Assembly: GCF_032197885.1 (NCBI RefSeq) | Contig: NZ_CP134159.1 | Coordinates: 1,550,001-1,614,000 of the forward strand | DNA from: Levilactobacillus namurensis | GTDB taxonomy: Bacteria; Bacillota; Bacilli; Lactobacillales; Lactobacillaceae | Reading direction: 5' to 3' | Length of the DNA stretch: 64,000 nt | In this document: piece by piece, positions 57,689-64,000 of the stretch | Layout of the letters: every line of letters starts with the position of its first letter | How positions within the stretch are numbered: position 1 is the stretch's first letter | Translations under genes and position numbers: made by a program | The notes under the pieces: model-generated | The model's input: only the letters and a program-made list of their open reading frames with translations | What the model was told of the DNA's origin: nothing | The model's database searches: none

Positions 57689-58753
57689 TTACTTATTCGG
57701 ATGGGTCTTTAAGTACTGTACCGCGTCTTTAAAGGAGGTCACCGGGACCACCTTCATCTTCGGCGCATAACGCTTCGCCGTGGCCTTAGCCAACTGATAG
57801 TTGGTTTGGTGGTTCTCTTCGTACTTTAGAATCAACTTATTCGGTTTGATGTAGGGGGCAAAGAAGACCGTTGCACCGGCTCGTTTCACCGCAATAATCT
57901 TTTTGTCGATTCCCCCGATTTCACCCACGTTACCGTCACTATCGACCGTTCCCGTACCGGCAATTTTACGACCCTGTCGTAAATTCTCACCGGTCAGCTG
58001 TTGATAGATCTGGAGGCTAAACATTAACCCTCCAGAGGGGCCACCAATGTTTCCTGGATCCACCGTCACCTTGGTCTTAGGCGTCACTTTTACGTTATCC
58101 GTCAGCGTGATGCCGATACCGGCCTTCTTAGTGGGCAATCGCATCAGCTTAGCGGTCGCCGTCTTCGTCTGTTGATTATGCTTAAACGTAATCGTGGCCT
58201 TAGCCCCCACGGGTTGCCGCTGAATATAGCGCTGATAACCAATCATCTGATCAAAGTGGTGACCATTGACCTTGGTCACGGTATCCCCTACCTTTAATTG
58301 CCGTTTGAATGGCGAATTTGCGTCGACGCTAAGCACATAGATTCCTAGATACTGCCGCTTAACTGGACGCTTGGCAGCATGGTAAGCCGTATAAATGGCT
58401 TCATTGATGGCACTTTGCATGTAGAAGTTCTGGACCTTATCGTAAGTCGCGTTGCTTTCGCCCCCGGTCACGGCCTCAACCGGTTCAATCGTGTAATAGG
58501 GGTTGAACTTCGCGTAGAGATAGCTTACCGGGCGGGCTTGTGCCAACGCCACCGACGTAATCATGAACTTTCCCGACCGCTTATCCGCATGGCCCGGCAT
58601 CTTCACAAACGTCTTAAGATCGTCCGCTTCTCCCGGCCCTTCAATGTACCGGGGTAAGGGAAAGAGAAAGAAGGCCAAAATCGCGACAACGGCCAGTGCC
58701 GTCCCTAAGATCTGCCACCACTGCCGCCGCGAGAGCTGTCGTAATCGTTTCAT
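57689..58753 (-). CDS. PDZ-Lon membrane serine protease (SepM/YlbL family)
   Basis: About 354 residues. One N-terminal transmembrane helix (ILGTALAVVAILAFFLFPL), a PDZ domain (KRQLKVGDTVTKVNGHHFD) and a C-terminal Lon/S16 domain with catalytic Ser in IGGPSGGLMFSLQIY (relatives read PSAGLMF) and Lys in IGGIDKKIIAV. Streptococcal SepM cleaves a competence pheromone; in Bacillus YlbL responds to DNA damage. Start ATG 58753 chosen; GTG 58765 is the alternative. Adjacent to coaD and the competence genes. Confidence 0.9.
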   Translation of the reverse strand: MKRLRQLSRRQWWQILGTALAVVAILAFFLFPLPRYIEGPGEADDLKTFVKMPGHADKRSGKFMITSVALAQARPVSYLYAKFNPYYTIEPVEAVTGGESNATYDKVQNFYMQSAINEAIYTAYHAAKRPVKRQYLGIYVLSVDANSPFKRQLKVGDTVTKVNGHHFDQMIGYQRYIQRQPVGAKATITFKHNQQTKTATAKLMRLPTKKAGIGITLTDNVKVTPKTKVTVDPGNIGGPSGGLMFSLQIYQQLTGENLRQGRKIAGTGTVDSDGNVGEIGGIDKKIIAVKRAGATVFFAPYIKPNKLILKYEENHQTNYQLAKATAKRYAPKMKVVPVTSFKDAVQYLKTHPNK

Positions 58754-58754
58754 C

Positions 58755-59240
58755 TTAATTGCCACTTCCTAAGCGCGCTTGTAGGGCGGCTGCCACTGCT
58801 GGTGGCACCAGGCCCGTCAAATCACCGCCGAATTTTGCAACTTCGCGTAATAGGCTCGAAGATACGAACTGGTAGCGGGCATCCGCCATCAAACAAACCG
58901 TCTCGATAGTCGCATCGAGATGCCGGTTCATTCCCGCGATTCCTTGTTCGTACTCAAAGTCCGTACTATTCCGCAACCCCCGAATCAACACCGTTGCGTG
59001 CATGGCGTGCATGAAATCCACGGTCAGGCCAGACTCAATCCGGACCGTCACGTTTGGCAACTGCTGGACACTCTGTTGAATAAAAGCCATCCGTTCTTCC
59101 GGTGTAAAAACACCCGTTTTCGCCGTATTCTGCCCAACGACCACCACTAACTGATCGACCAACCGACTCGCGCGCGTGATCAAGTCCAGGTGACCGTTAG
59201 TCAGTGGGTCAAAACTGCCGGGAAAGACCGCAATCGTCAT
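58755..59240 (-). CDS. coaD: Phosphopantetheine adenylyltransferase
   Basis: Penultimate step of coenzyme A synthesis: 4'-phosphopantetheine plus ATP to dephospho-CoA. 161 residues. The nucleotidyltransferase motif PGSFDPLTNGHLDLI (TxGH) and the ISSTxxR-equivalent FVSSSLLREVAK are present. The start overlaps the rsmD stop by four bases (ATGA). Standard rsmD-coaD pair. Confidence 0.96.
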   Translation of the reverse strand: MTIAVFPGSFDPLTNGHLDLITRASRLVDQLVVVVGQNTAKTGVFTPEERMAFIQQSVQQLPNVTVRIESGLTVDFMHAMHATVLIRGLRNSTDFEYEQGIAGMNRHLDATIETVCLMADARYQFVSSSLLREVAKFGGDLTGLVPPAVAAALQARLGSGN

Positions 59241-59800
59241 GCTGACTCACTTCCTAACGCATAGATTGTCAAAACGGTAATCCCGTAAGTGCGCCGTTCA
59301 ACAAACTCGTATCCCGACACCTCATCCGGCAGCTCTGCATTCTGATCGGTCTCGCACACGATCCGTGCTCCTGGCGCCAATAAATGCAGTTCGCGCAACT
59401 GGGTCATCTGATCCACAATCTTTTGCTGGGCGTACGGCGGGTCGAAAAAGACTAGGCTAAATTGTTCGCCTTGCCGGGCCAACTCCTGTACCGCCCGGTT
59501 CGCATCCCGCTTTAAAATGGTAAAGCGTTCAGGAGCCTTGGTCACCGCCACGTTGTCCTTGATCGTTTTGATGGCCGCGTACTGCCGGTCAATCAAGACC
59601 GCACGATCAATGCCCCGCGAAACGGCTTCGATGCTGAGTCCCCCCGACCCCGCAAACAAGTCGAGGCTTTGACCACCTTCAAAGTACGGGCCGATAATGT
59701 TAAACATGGCTTCCTTGACCTTATCCGTGGTGGGCCGGGTGGCCATCCCCGGGACAGCCTTTAACCGGCGACCACCAAAGTCCCCTGCTACGATTCTCAT
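59237..59800 (-). CDS. rsmD: 16S rRNA (guanine-966 N2)-methyltransferase RsmD
   Basis: Methylates G966 of 16S rRNA. 187 residues. N-terminal MRIVAGDFGGRRL, AdoMet motif LDLFAGSGGLSIEAVSRG and catalytic motif FFDPPYAQQ. ATG 59800 follows AAAGGATG. In the rsmD-coaD-protease run downstream of ylbG. Confidence 0.94.
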   Translation of the reverse strand: MRIVAGDFGGRRLKAVPGMATRPTTDKVKEAMFNIIGPYFEGGQSLDLFAGSGGLSIEAVSRGIDRAVLIDRQYAAIKTIKDNVAVTKAPERFTILKRDANRAVQELARQGEQFSLVFFDPPYAQQKIVDQMTQLRELHLLAPGARIVCETDQNAELPDEVSGYEFVERRTYGITVLTIYALGSESA

Positions 59801-59874
59801 GCTTCATCATCCTTTGCTTCATCAGTTTCGCTCAACTTATCGCTCACACCGTTGAACGTCTCGCTAATCTGTGG

Positions 59875-60084
59875 TCAATTCGACGGGACGACCCGTTTCA
59901 CGAACCGCAGTTGTTTCAACTGGCCCGTTAATTTCTCAACATCCTCACGGTTCACATACAGGACCACGTACCGCATCTTCTTCGAGACATACATCACGGT
60001 CCCGTAACGTTTTAATTGACGCGTCTGCTTCAAGCTATAAGTGTAGACGATCAAGCTCTGACGCGGTTGCATCGTAAACGCCAT
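59875..60084 (-). CDS. ylbG: YlbG family protein (UPF0298)
   Basis: 69-residue ferredoxin-like protein of unknown function, conserved next to rsmD/coaD in Firmicutes. QPRQSLIVYTYSLKQTRQLK and MRYVVLYVNREDVEKL are the family blocks. The start is ATG 60084 with AAAGGAG nine bases upstream; an ATG three codons earlier abuts that site. It lies 14 bases after ftsW and 75 before rsmD. Confidence 0.88.
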   Translation of the reverse strand: MAFTMQPRQSLIVYTYSLKQTRQLKRYGTVMYVSKKMRYVVLYVNREDVEKLTGQLKQLRFVKRVVPSN

Positions 60085-60098
60085 AATTCCCATCTCCT

Positions 60099-61280
60099 TT
60101 ACTCGTTTTCTTCTGTGGGAGCCGCAACTTGCGGCTGATACCCCTTCTGGCGGGCACTAATATTCAAGACTACCCCAAAGACTAGGGCCAGCGTTAACGT
60201 ACTGGACCCCCCATAACTAATGAACGGGAACGTGACCCCCGTAATGGGCAGCATCCCCAAGACCCCGCCTAAGTTAAAGAACGACTGCACGGTCAGGTAA
60301 GTCGCCGCACCGTAACAGATTAACCCATAGTAGGCCGAGTGACAATTCTTCCCAATATAGACGATTCGGATAATCATGATAAATAACAAGGTAATCACGA
60401 ACAACGCGGTCACCAGCCCCAGCTCCTCAGCCAGAATCGCCATGATAAAGTCCGTATTAGGTTCCGGTAAGTACCCCGTCTTTTGGATACTATTCCCTAA
60501 CCCAACACCAAAGACGCCCCCGTTACTTAGTGCATAGTACGAGTTCACTAATTGTTGACCAGAATCTTGTGAATTGGCGAAAGGGTGCGTAAACGCCACG
60601 ATTCGCTGTAACTTATACGAATTCTTGGCAAAACTCATCTGAGACAACCACGTTAAGACCGGCAAGACCACGAAGACCGCGAGCAAGACAAAGCCCACTA
60701 GGTACGCACTCGCCCGTTTATAATTAAACCCACTAGCTAGAAACATCACCACCGCAATGGTGGCGTTAATGGCCGCTCCCCCTAAATCCGGTTGCGCCAG
60801 GATCAGACCGACGATACAGGCCGTAATCACGATGGGCTCCATAAACGTCGACCACCAGCCGTAATTTTCCGCCAAATCATCTTGCCGCTTCGAAATAGAA
60901 TAGGCCACAAAAATAATCAGGTAAAACTTCATGAACTCGGCGGGTTGAATCCCCACCGGCCCAATCCGAAACCAGCCGGCCGCCCCGTTGATGGTCTTCC
61001 CTACTAGGAACAATCCCAGTAACGAGAGTAACGCCACCCACAATAGCCGACGCTGCAGCGTCTTATTGCGCAACTTATGTAAATTCAACGATAAGGTAAC
61101 CAATAAGATGCCTAGGCCTAACCCGACATAAATGGTCTGCTTCACCAGATACCCAAACGGACTCCCGCCATTTTGGGACCCAATATCGGCACTCGCCGAA
61201 TACACCATGACGATTCCCAGGATACTTAATACCAGATACGGAACCATCAACCAATAATCCAAATACTTTAGTTTTCGCAT
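60099..61280 (-). CDS. ftsW: Cell-division peptidoglycan polymerase FtsW
   Basis: SEDS glycosyltransferase polymerising septal peptidoglycan with a class B PBP, using lipid II on the lipid carrier made by UppS. 393 residues, ten hydrophobic helices. Family blocks: AGWFRIGPVGIQPAEFMKF, AQPDLGGAA and the C-terminal PITGVTFPFISYGGSS. FtsW rather than RodA is inferred from its position upstream of ylbG-rsmD-coaD. It has a long structured leader. Confidence 0.92.
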   Translation of the reverse strand: MRKLKYLDYWLMVPYLVLSILGIVMVYSASADIGSQNGGSPFGYLVKQTIYVGLGLGILLVTLSLNLHKLRNKTLQRRLLWVALLSLLGLFLVGKTINGAAGWFRIGPVGIQPAEFMKFYLIIFVAYSISKRQDDLAENYGWWSTFMEPIVITACIVGLILAQPDLGGAAINATIAVVMFLASGFNYKRASAYLVGFVLLAVFVVLPVLTWLSQMSFAKNSYKLQRIVAFTHPFANSQDSGQQLVNSYYALSNGGVFGVGLGNSIQKTGYLPEPNTDFIMAILAEELGLVTALFVITLLFIMIIRIVYIGKNCHSAYYGLICYGAATYLTVQSFFNLGGVLGMLPITGVTFPFISYGGSSTLTLALVFGVVLNISARQKGYQPQVAAPTEENE

Positions 61281-61564
61281 CGTTTAACTCGCTCCAAGTC
61301 CGTCGCTAGGTCAGCGACAAGTCAACTACCACCAACTAACCAGTGGCTTATGGTGCGTCAATCAACAGCTCATCCCGTTTGAATGTCTCACCACAACTCA
61401 TTCAGATCATCCAAAATTGGGCATCGCTAAGCCAACCAGCCCGACTGATTGGCTCATGACCTGAACTTAGGACGTGAGTTGCCCAACGCCCTTACCTTTA
61501 GCCAGTTAGCCCCAGAAGTACCCAGCGCTAACGCCTCGTTTTATTGAGTATTTTCATTATAGCA
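61281..61564 (-). promoter_or_regulatory. ftsW promoter and about 270-nt structured leader
   Basis: An extended -10 (TGCTATAAT on the minus strand, core 61556-61561) without clear -35 starts a leader of about 270 bases with no significant ORF. Hairpins on the minus RNA: GTTAGC/GCTAAC (61505-61532), a nine-pair stem with one U-G (61431-61453, mismatched on the other strand), and GTCGCT/AGCGAC (61302-61318) near the start codon. No known riboswitch recognised. This is the only long gene-free stretch in the last 10 kb. Confidence 0.55.
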
Positions 61565-61587
61565 TAGCCCCTAATGAATTTTTCAGA

Positions 61588-61632
61588 CAAAAAAACCGGA
61601 AGCTATACGGGACAACCCGTACCACTTCCGGT
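61588..61632 (-). terminator. Terminator of typA
   Basis: Stem ACCGGAAG..TACGGG with CCCGTA..CTTCCGGT (61595-61632), then seven Ts on the minus strand. Confidence 0.87.
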
Positions 61633-61654
61633 AAAGTTTCGCTTAAAATTTAAC

Positions 61655-63499
61655 TTACTTGTTATTCCCGTGACGTAACTTCTTGGCAGCCTTTTCCCGT
61701 TCACTCGTGTTCAGGATTTGCTTCCGCAGACGAATGTGTTCTGGGGTAATTTCACAGTATTCATCTTCGTTGATGAATTCCAGTGATTCTTCCAGAGACA
61801 TCACTAATGGCGTCTTAACCTTCGCAATATCTTCAGAACCGGCGGCCCGGACGTTAGTTTGGTTCCGGCCACGCGTGATGTTCACGGAGATGTCGTTTTC
61901 CCGGCTGTTTTCACCGACGATCATCCCTTCGTAAACTTCCGTTCCGGCAGGCGTAAAGATCGTCCCCCGGTCTTGGATTGCCATGATGGCGTAAGTGGTT
62001 ACCTTACCAGAGTTGATGGAAACCAGCGTCCCGTTCCGACGACCAGGGTTCCAGTTCTTGATAACTGGCAGGTACTTGCTGAAGGTATGGTTCATGATTC
62101 CGTAGCCACGCGTCATGGACAGGAATTCGGTTGCGTACCCAATCAAGCCCCGTGAAGGTGCCAAGAACGTTAACCGCGTTTGACCGTTCCCAACGGCTTC
62201 CATGTTCTTCATTTCACCCTTCCGCTTGGAAAGCGTGTCAATGATAGAACCGGTGTATTCGTCAGGCGTATCGATCTGAACGGATTCGAATGGTTCGCAA
62301 CGCACGTTATCAATCGTCTTGTAGATAACTTCTGGACGGGAAGCTTGTAATTCGTAGCCTTCACGCCGCATGTTTTCAATCAAGATGGACAAGTGCAGTT
62401 CCCCACGACCAGAGACTACCCAAGCACCTGGGTTATCCGTGTCGTCGACCCGCAATGAGACGTCAGTGTGTAACTCCCGCTTCAACCGTTCTTCGATTTG
62501 ACGAGACGTCACAAACTTCCCTTCACGACCAGCAAATGGTGAGTCGTTAGTCCGGAAAGTCATCTTCAAGGTTGGTTCGTCAATCCGCAGTAATGGAAGT
62601 GGCTCTAAGTGTGCTGGGTCCACAACAGTTTCCCCAACGTTGATTTCTTCCATCCCGGAAACGGCAATCAAGTCTCCGGCCTTAGCTTCCTTGATTTCCA
62701 AGCGCTTCAGACCAAAGTACCCGAATAACTTAGTTACCCGGAAGTTTTGCTTCGAGCCATCCAACTTCATAACCGTAACGCTGTCACCGACCTTGATCTT
62801 CCCTCGGAAAATCCGACCGATACCAACCCGGCCAACGAAGTCGTTGTAATCCAGCATGGCAACTTGGAACTGTAAAGGTTCGTCTTCGTTGTCGATTGGC
62901 GCTGGAATGTGCTTAACGATGGTGTCAAAGATTGGCTTCATGGTGTGTTCTTGGGTATCCAAGTCAGGATCGAAGCTAGACGTCCCGTTCATGGCAGAGG
63001 CATAAACCACTGGGAAGTCCAGTTGGTCTTCATCGGCCCCTAATTCGATAAACAGGTCCAATACTTCGTCCACAACTTCAGAAGGACGAGCGCCCGGACG
63101 GTCAACCTTGTTGATTACAACGATTGGCGTTAAGTGTTGGTCCAAGGCCTTCTTCAGAACGAACCGCGTTTGTGGCATCGTTCCTTCGTAAGCATCGACA
63201 ACCAACAGCACACCGTCAACCATGCGCATGATTCGTTCAACTTCACCACCAAAGTCGGCGTGTCCTGGGGTATCCAAGATGTTGATTTGTTTGTCTCCGT
63301 AACGAACCGCCGTGTTCTTCGACAGGATCGTGATTCCACGTTCCCGTTCAATGGCGTTAGAGTCCAAAGCCCGGTCCTCAATGGACGTGTGTTCGTCCAA
63401 CGTATCGGACTGTTTTAACATTTCGTTGACAAGGGTCGTCTTCCCGTGGTCAACGTGGGCAATGATGGCAATGTTACGGATATCATCTCTGGTTTTCAA
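61655..63499 (-). CDS. typA: GTP-binding protein TypA/BipA
   Basis: Ribosome-associated GTPase related to EF-G, needed for growth in cold and for 50S assembly. G1 [11 protein letters not shown]3 [14 protein letters not shown] and G4 NKVDRPGA; C-terminal domain with [20 protein letters not shown]. The start is TTG 63499 (614 aa) with AAAGGAAG eight bases upstream; the frame continues to 63541 but without a site. Transcribed alone between two terminators. Confidence 0.96.
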   Translation of the reverse strand: MKTRDDIRNIAIIAHVDHGKTTLVNEMLKQSDTLDEHTSIEDRALDSNAIERERGITILSKNTAVRYGDKQINILDTPGHADFGGEVERIMRMVDGVLLVVDAYEGTMPQTRFVLKKALDQHLTPIVVINKVDRPGARPSEVVDEVLDLFIELGADEDQLDFPVVYASAMNGTSSFDPDLDTQEHTMKPIFDTIVKHIPAPIDNEDEPLQFQVAMLDYNDFVGRVGIGRIFRGKIKVGDSVTVMKLDGSKQNFRVTKLFGYFGLKRLEIKEAKAGDLIAVSGMEEINVGETVVDPAHLEPLPLLRIDEPTLKMTFRTNDSPFAGREGKFVTSRQIEERLKRELHTDVSLRVDDTDNPGAWVVSGRGELHLSILIENMRREGYELQASRPEVIYKTIDNVRCEPFESVQIDTPDEYTGSIIDTLSKRKGEMKNMEAVGNGQTRLTFLAPSRGLIGYATEFLSMTRGYGIMNHTFSKYLPVIKNWNPGRRNGTLVSINSGKVTTYAIMAIQDRGTIFTPAGTEVYEGMIVGENSRENDISVNITRGRNQTNVRAAGSEDIAKVKTPLVMSLEESLEFINEDEYCEITPEHIRLRKQILNTSEREKAAKKLRHGNNK

Positions 63500-63620
63500 G
63501 AATATTTCTTCCTTTCGTGCTTGTTGAATTAGATGGATCACGGCATGTTTACAACAAGGTAAGCACGCTTAATTGTAGCGTCATTCAAGGGTAAAGTCCA
63601 TCCATACCGCCCGGCCGCAT

Positions 63621-63645
63621 AAAAAAACTGTGACCGTGTCACAGT
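63621..63645 (-). terminator. Terminator overlapping the stop codon of the upstream gene
   Basis: Eight-pair stem 63627-63634 with 63638-63645, loop CGT, then seven Ts on the minus strand. The 5' arm contains the TGA stop of the inositol-phosphatase-like gene. Confidence 0.85.
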
Positions 63646-64000
63646 GAGACGTCATCTTCTTCAATTCGGAGAATATCACGTTGCGCTTGTTCCGTCGCTA
63701 CTAATACAAGGTTAGATGATAGCATATTGAGCGGCTGTCCGTCAATAGTTGAGGTCCGAATCCCTAATGTATTCAATAAGACTTGACCGGCCGCAAAGTC
63801 CCACGGCTTCAAATGTGAAATGTACCCTAAAGTTTTCCCCCGCATAATACTGATCATTTCAATCCCAGCGCTCCCGTAGATTCGCATCCCTGCGCTGGCG
63901 TGGACGATAGCCTGCGTGTGTGCCACGTCATGAATAACTAACGGTGCACTCATCCCAATCAAGCCATCCGCTAAAGCCAGATTGGCGGGCGCCAGTAGCG
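63639..64000 (-). CDS. Inositol monophosphatase family protein, 5' end beyond window
   Basis: C-terminal 120 residues of a magnesium-dependent sugar-phosphate phosphatase. Diagnostic are GSAGIEMISIMRGKT and the second metal site HLKPWDFAAGQVLL (WDxAAG). The frame is open to base 64000, so the start and the N-terminal DPIDGT motif are not seen. Upstream neighbour of typA as in many lactobacilli. Inositol monophosphate or a related substrate (for example fructose bisphosphate or PAP) is not resolvable. Confidence 0.88.
   Translation of the reverse strand, partial: LLAPANLALADGLIGMSAPLVIHDVAHTQAIVHASAGMRIYGSAGIEMISIMRGKTLGYISHLKPWDFAAGQVLLNTLGIRTSTIDGQPLNMLSSNLVLVATEQAQRDILRIEEDDVSL

Noticed and set aside
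61325-61395. A 17-codon upstream ORF in the ftsW leader
   Set aside because: It begins with ATG but has no convincing ribosome site and no recognisable product; RNA structure explains the region better.

Overview
The window is chromosomal DNA of a low-to-mid GC Gram-positive, almost certainly a lactobacillus. Evidence: gene families typical of Lactobacillaceae (D-lactate dehydrogenase, type II nucleoside deoxyribosyltransferase, HMG-CoA synthase of the mevalonate pathway, short GntZ-type 6-phosphogluconate dehydrogenase), Firmicutes housekeeping order (frr-pyrH-tsf-rpsB, holA-comEC-comEB-comEA, ftsW-ylbG-rsmD-coaD), strong AGGAGG-type ribosome binding sites, frequent GTG/TTG starts, and Firmicutes LexA and CcpA operator sequences. 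Base composition near 50% GC suggests a Levilactobacillus-like species; that is inference, not tested. Genes are dense and mostly on the minus strand.

Layout. 1-8.6 kb: minus-strand translation and envelope block (proS, rseP, cdsA, uppS, an unknown gene, frr, pyrH, tsf, rpsB). 8.7-16.4 kb: metabolism and transport (HAD phosphatase, ldhD, GIY-YIG protein, tRNA methyltransferase, acyltransferase, a heterodimeric ABC exporter). 16.4-17.6 kb: yneF, ynzC and the divergent lexA with an SOS box. 17.7-29.8 kb: ppsA with a CcpA site, nucleoside deoxyribosyltransferase, mvaS, PPK2, two paralogous histidine phosphatases, a MarR regulator next to a frameshifted acetyltransferase, an amino-acid permease, gnd and an aquaglyceroporin. 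29.8-33.3 kb: the only clearly accessory stretch, with two small unknown genes (one a TIR-like domain protein), tRNA-Ser(CGA), a complete ISL3-family insertion sequence inside the tRNA terminator, and a secreted protein. 33.3-45.9 kb: YdcF-like membrane protein, apt, recJ, lapA, rnz, a lipoprotein pair, obgE, uvrC with its own LexA-type box, a 58-codon small gene, mazG-like, engB and clpX. 46-53 kb: tig, tuf, an unknown repeat-like protein, an RNase J2-like protein, rpsO, rpsT. 53-64 kb: holA, competence genes, a Lon-type PDZ protease, coaD, rsmD, ylbG, ftsW with a long structured leader, typA and the end of an inositol-monophosphatase-family gene.

How it fits together. Several blocks form clear operons with overlapping genes: rnz-lapA-recJ-apt, comEB-comEC-holA, rsmD-coaD-protease, engB-mazG and the ABC pair. 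Regulatory logic readable from the DNA includes SOS control of lexA and probably uvrC, catabolite repression of ppsA, a hairpin between rpsB and tsf that pairs fully only on the transcribed strand, and a comEA leader that can fold to hide its own ribosome binding site. No CRISPR array, prophage or complete known defence system is visible. The best leads for something undescribed are the solitary TIR-like protein beside the tRNA/IS junction, the ftsW leader RNA and the comEA leader.
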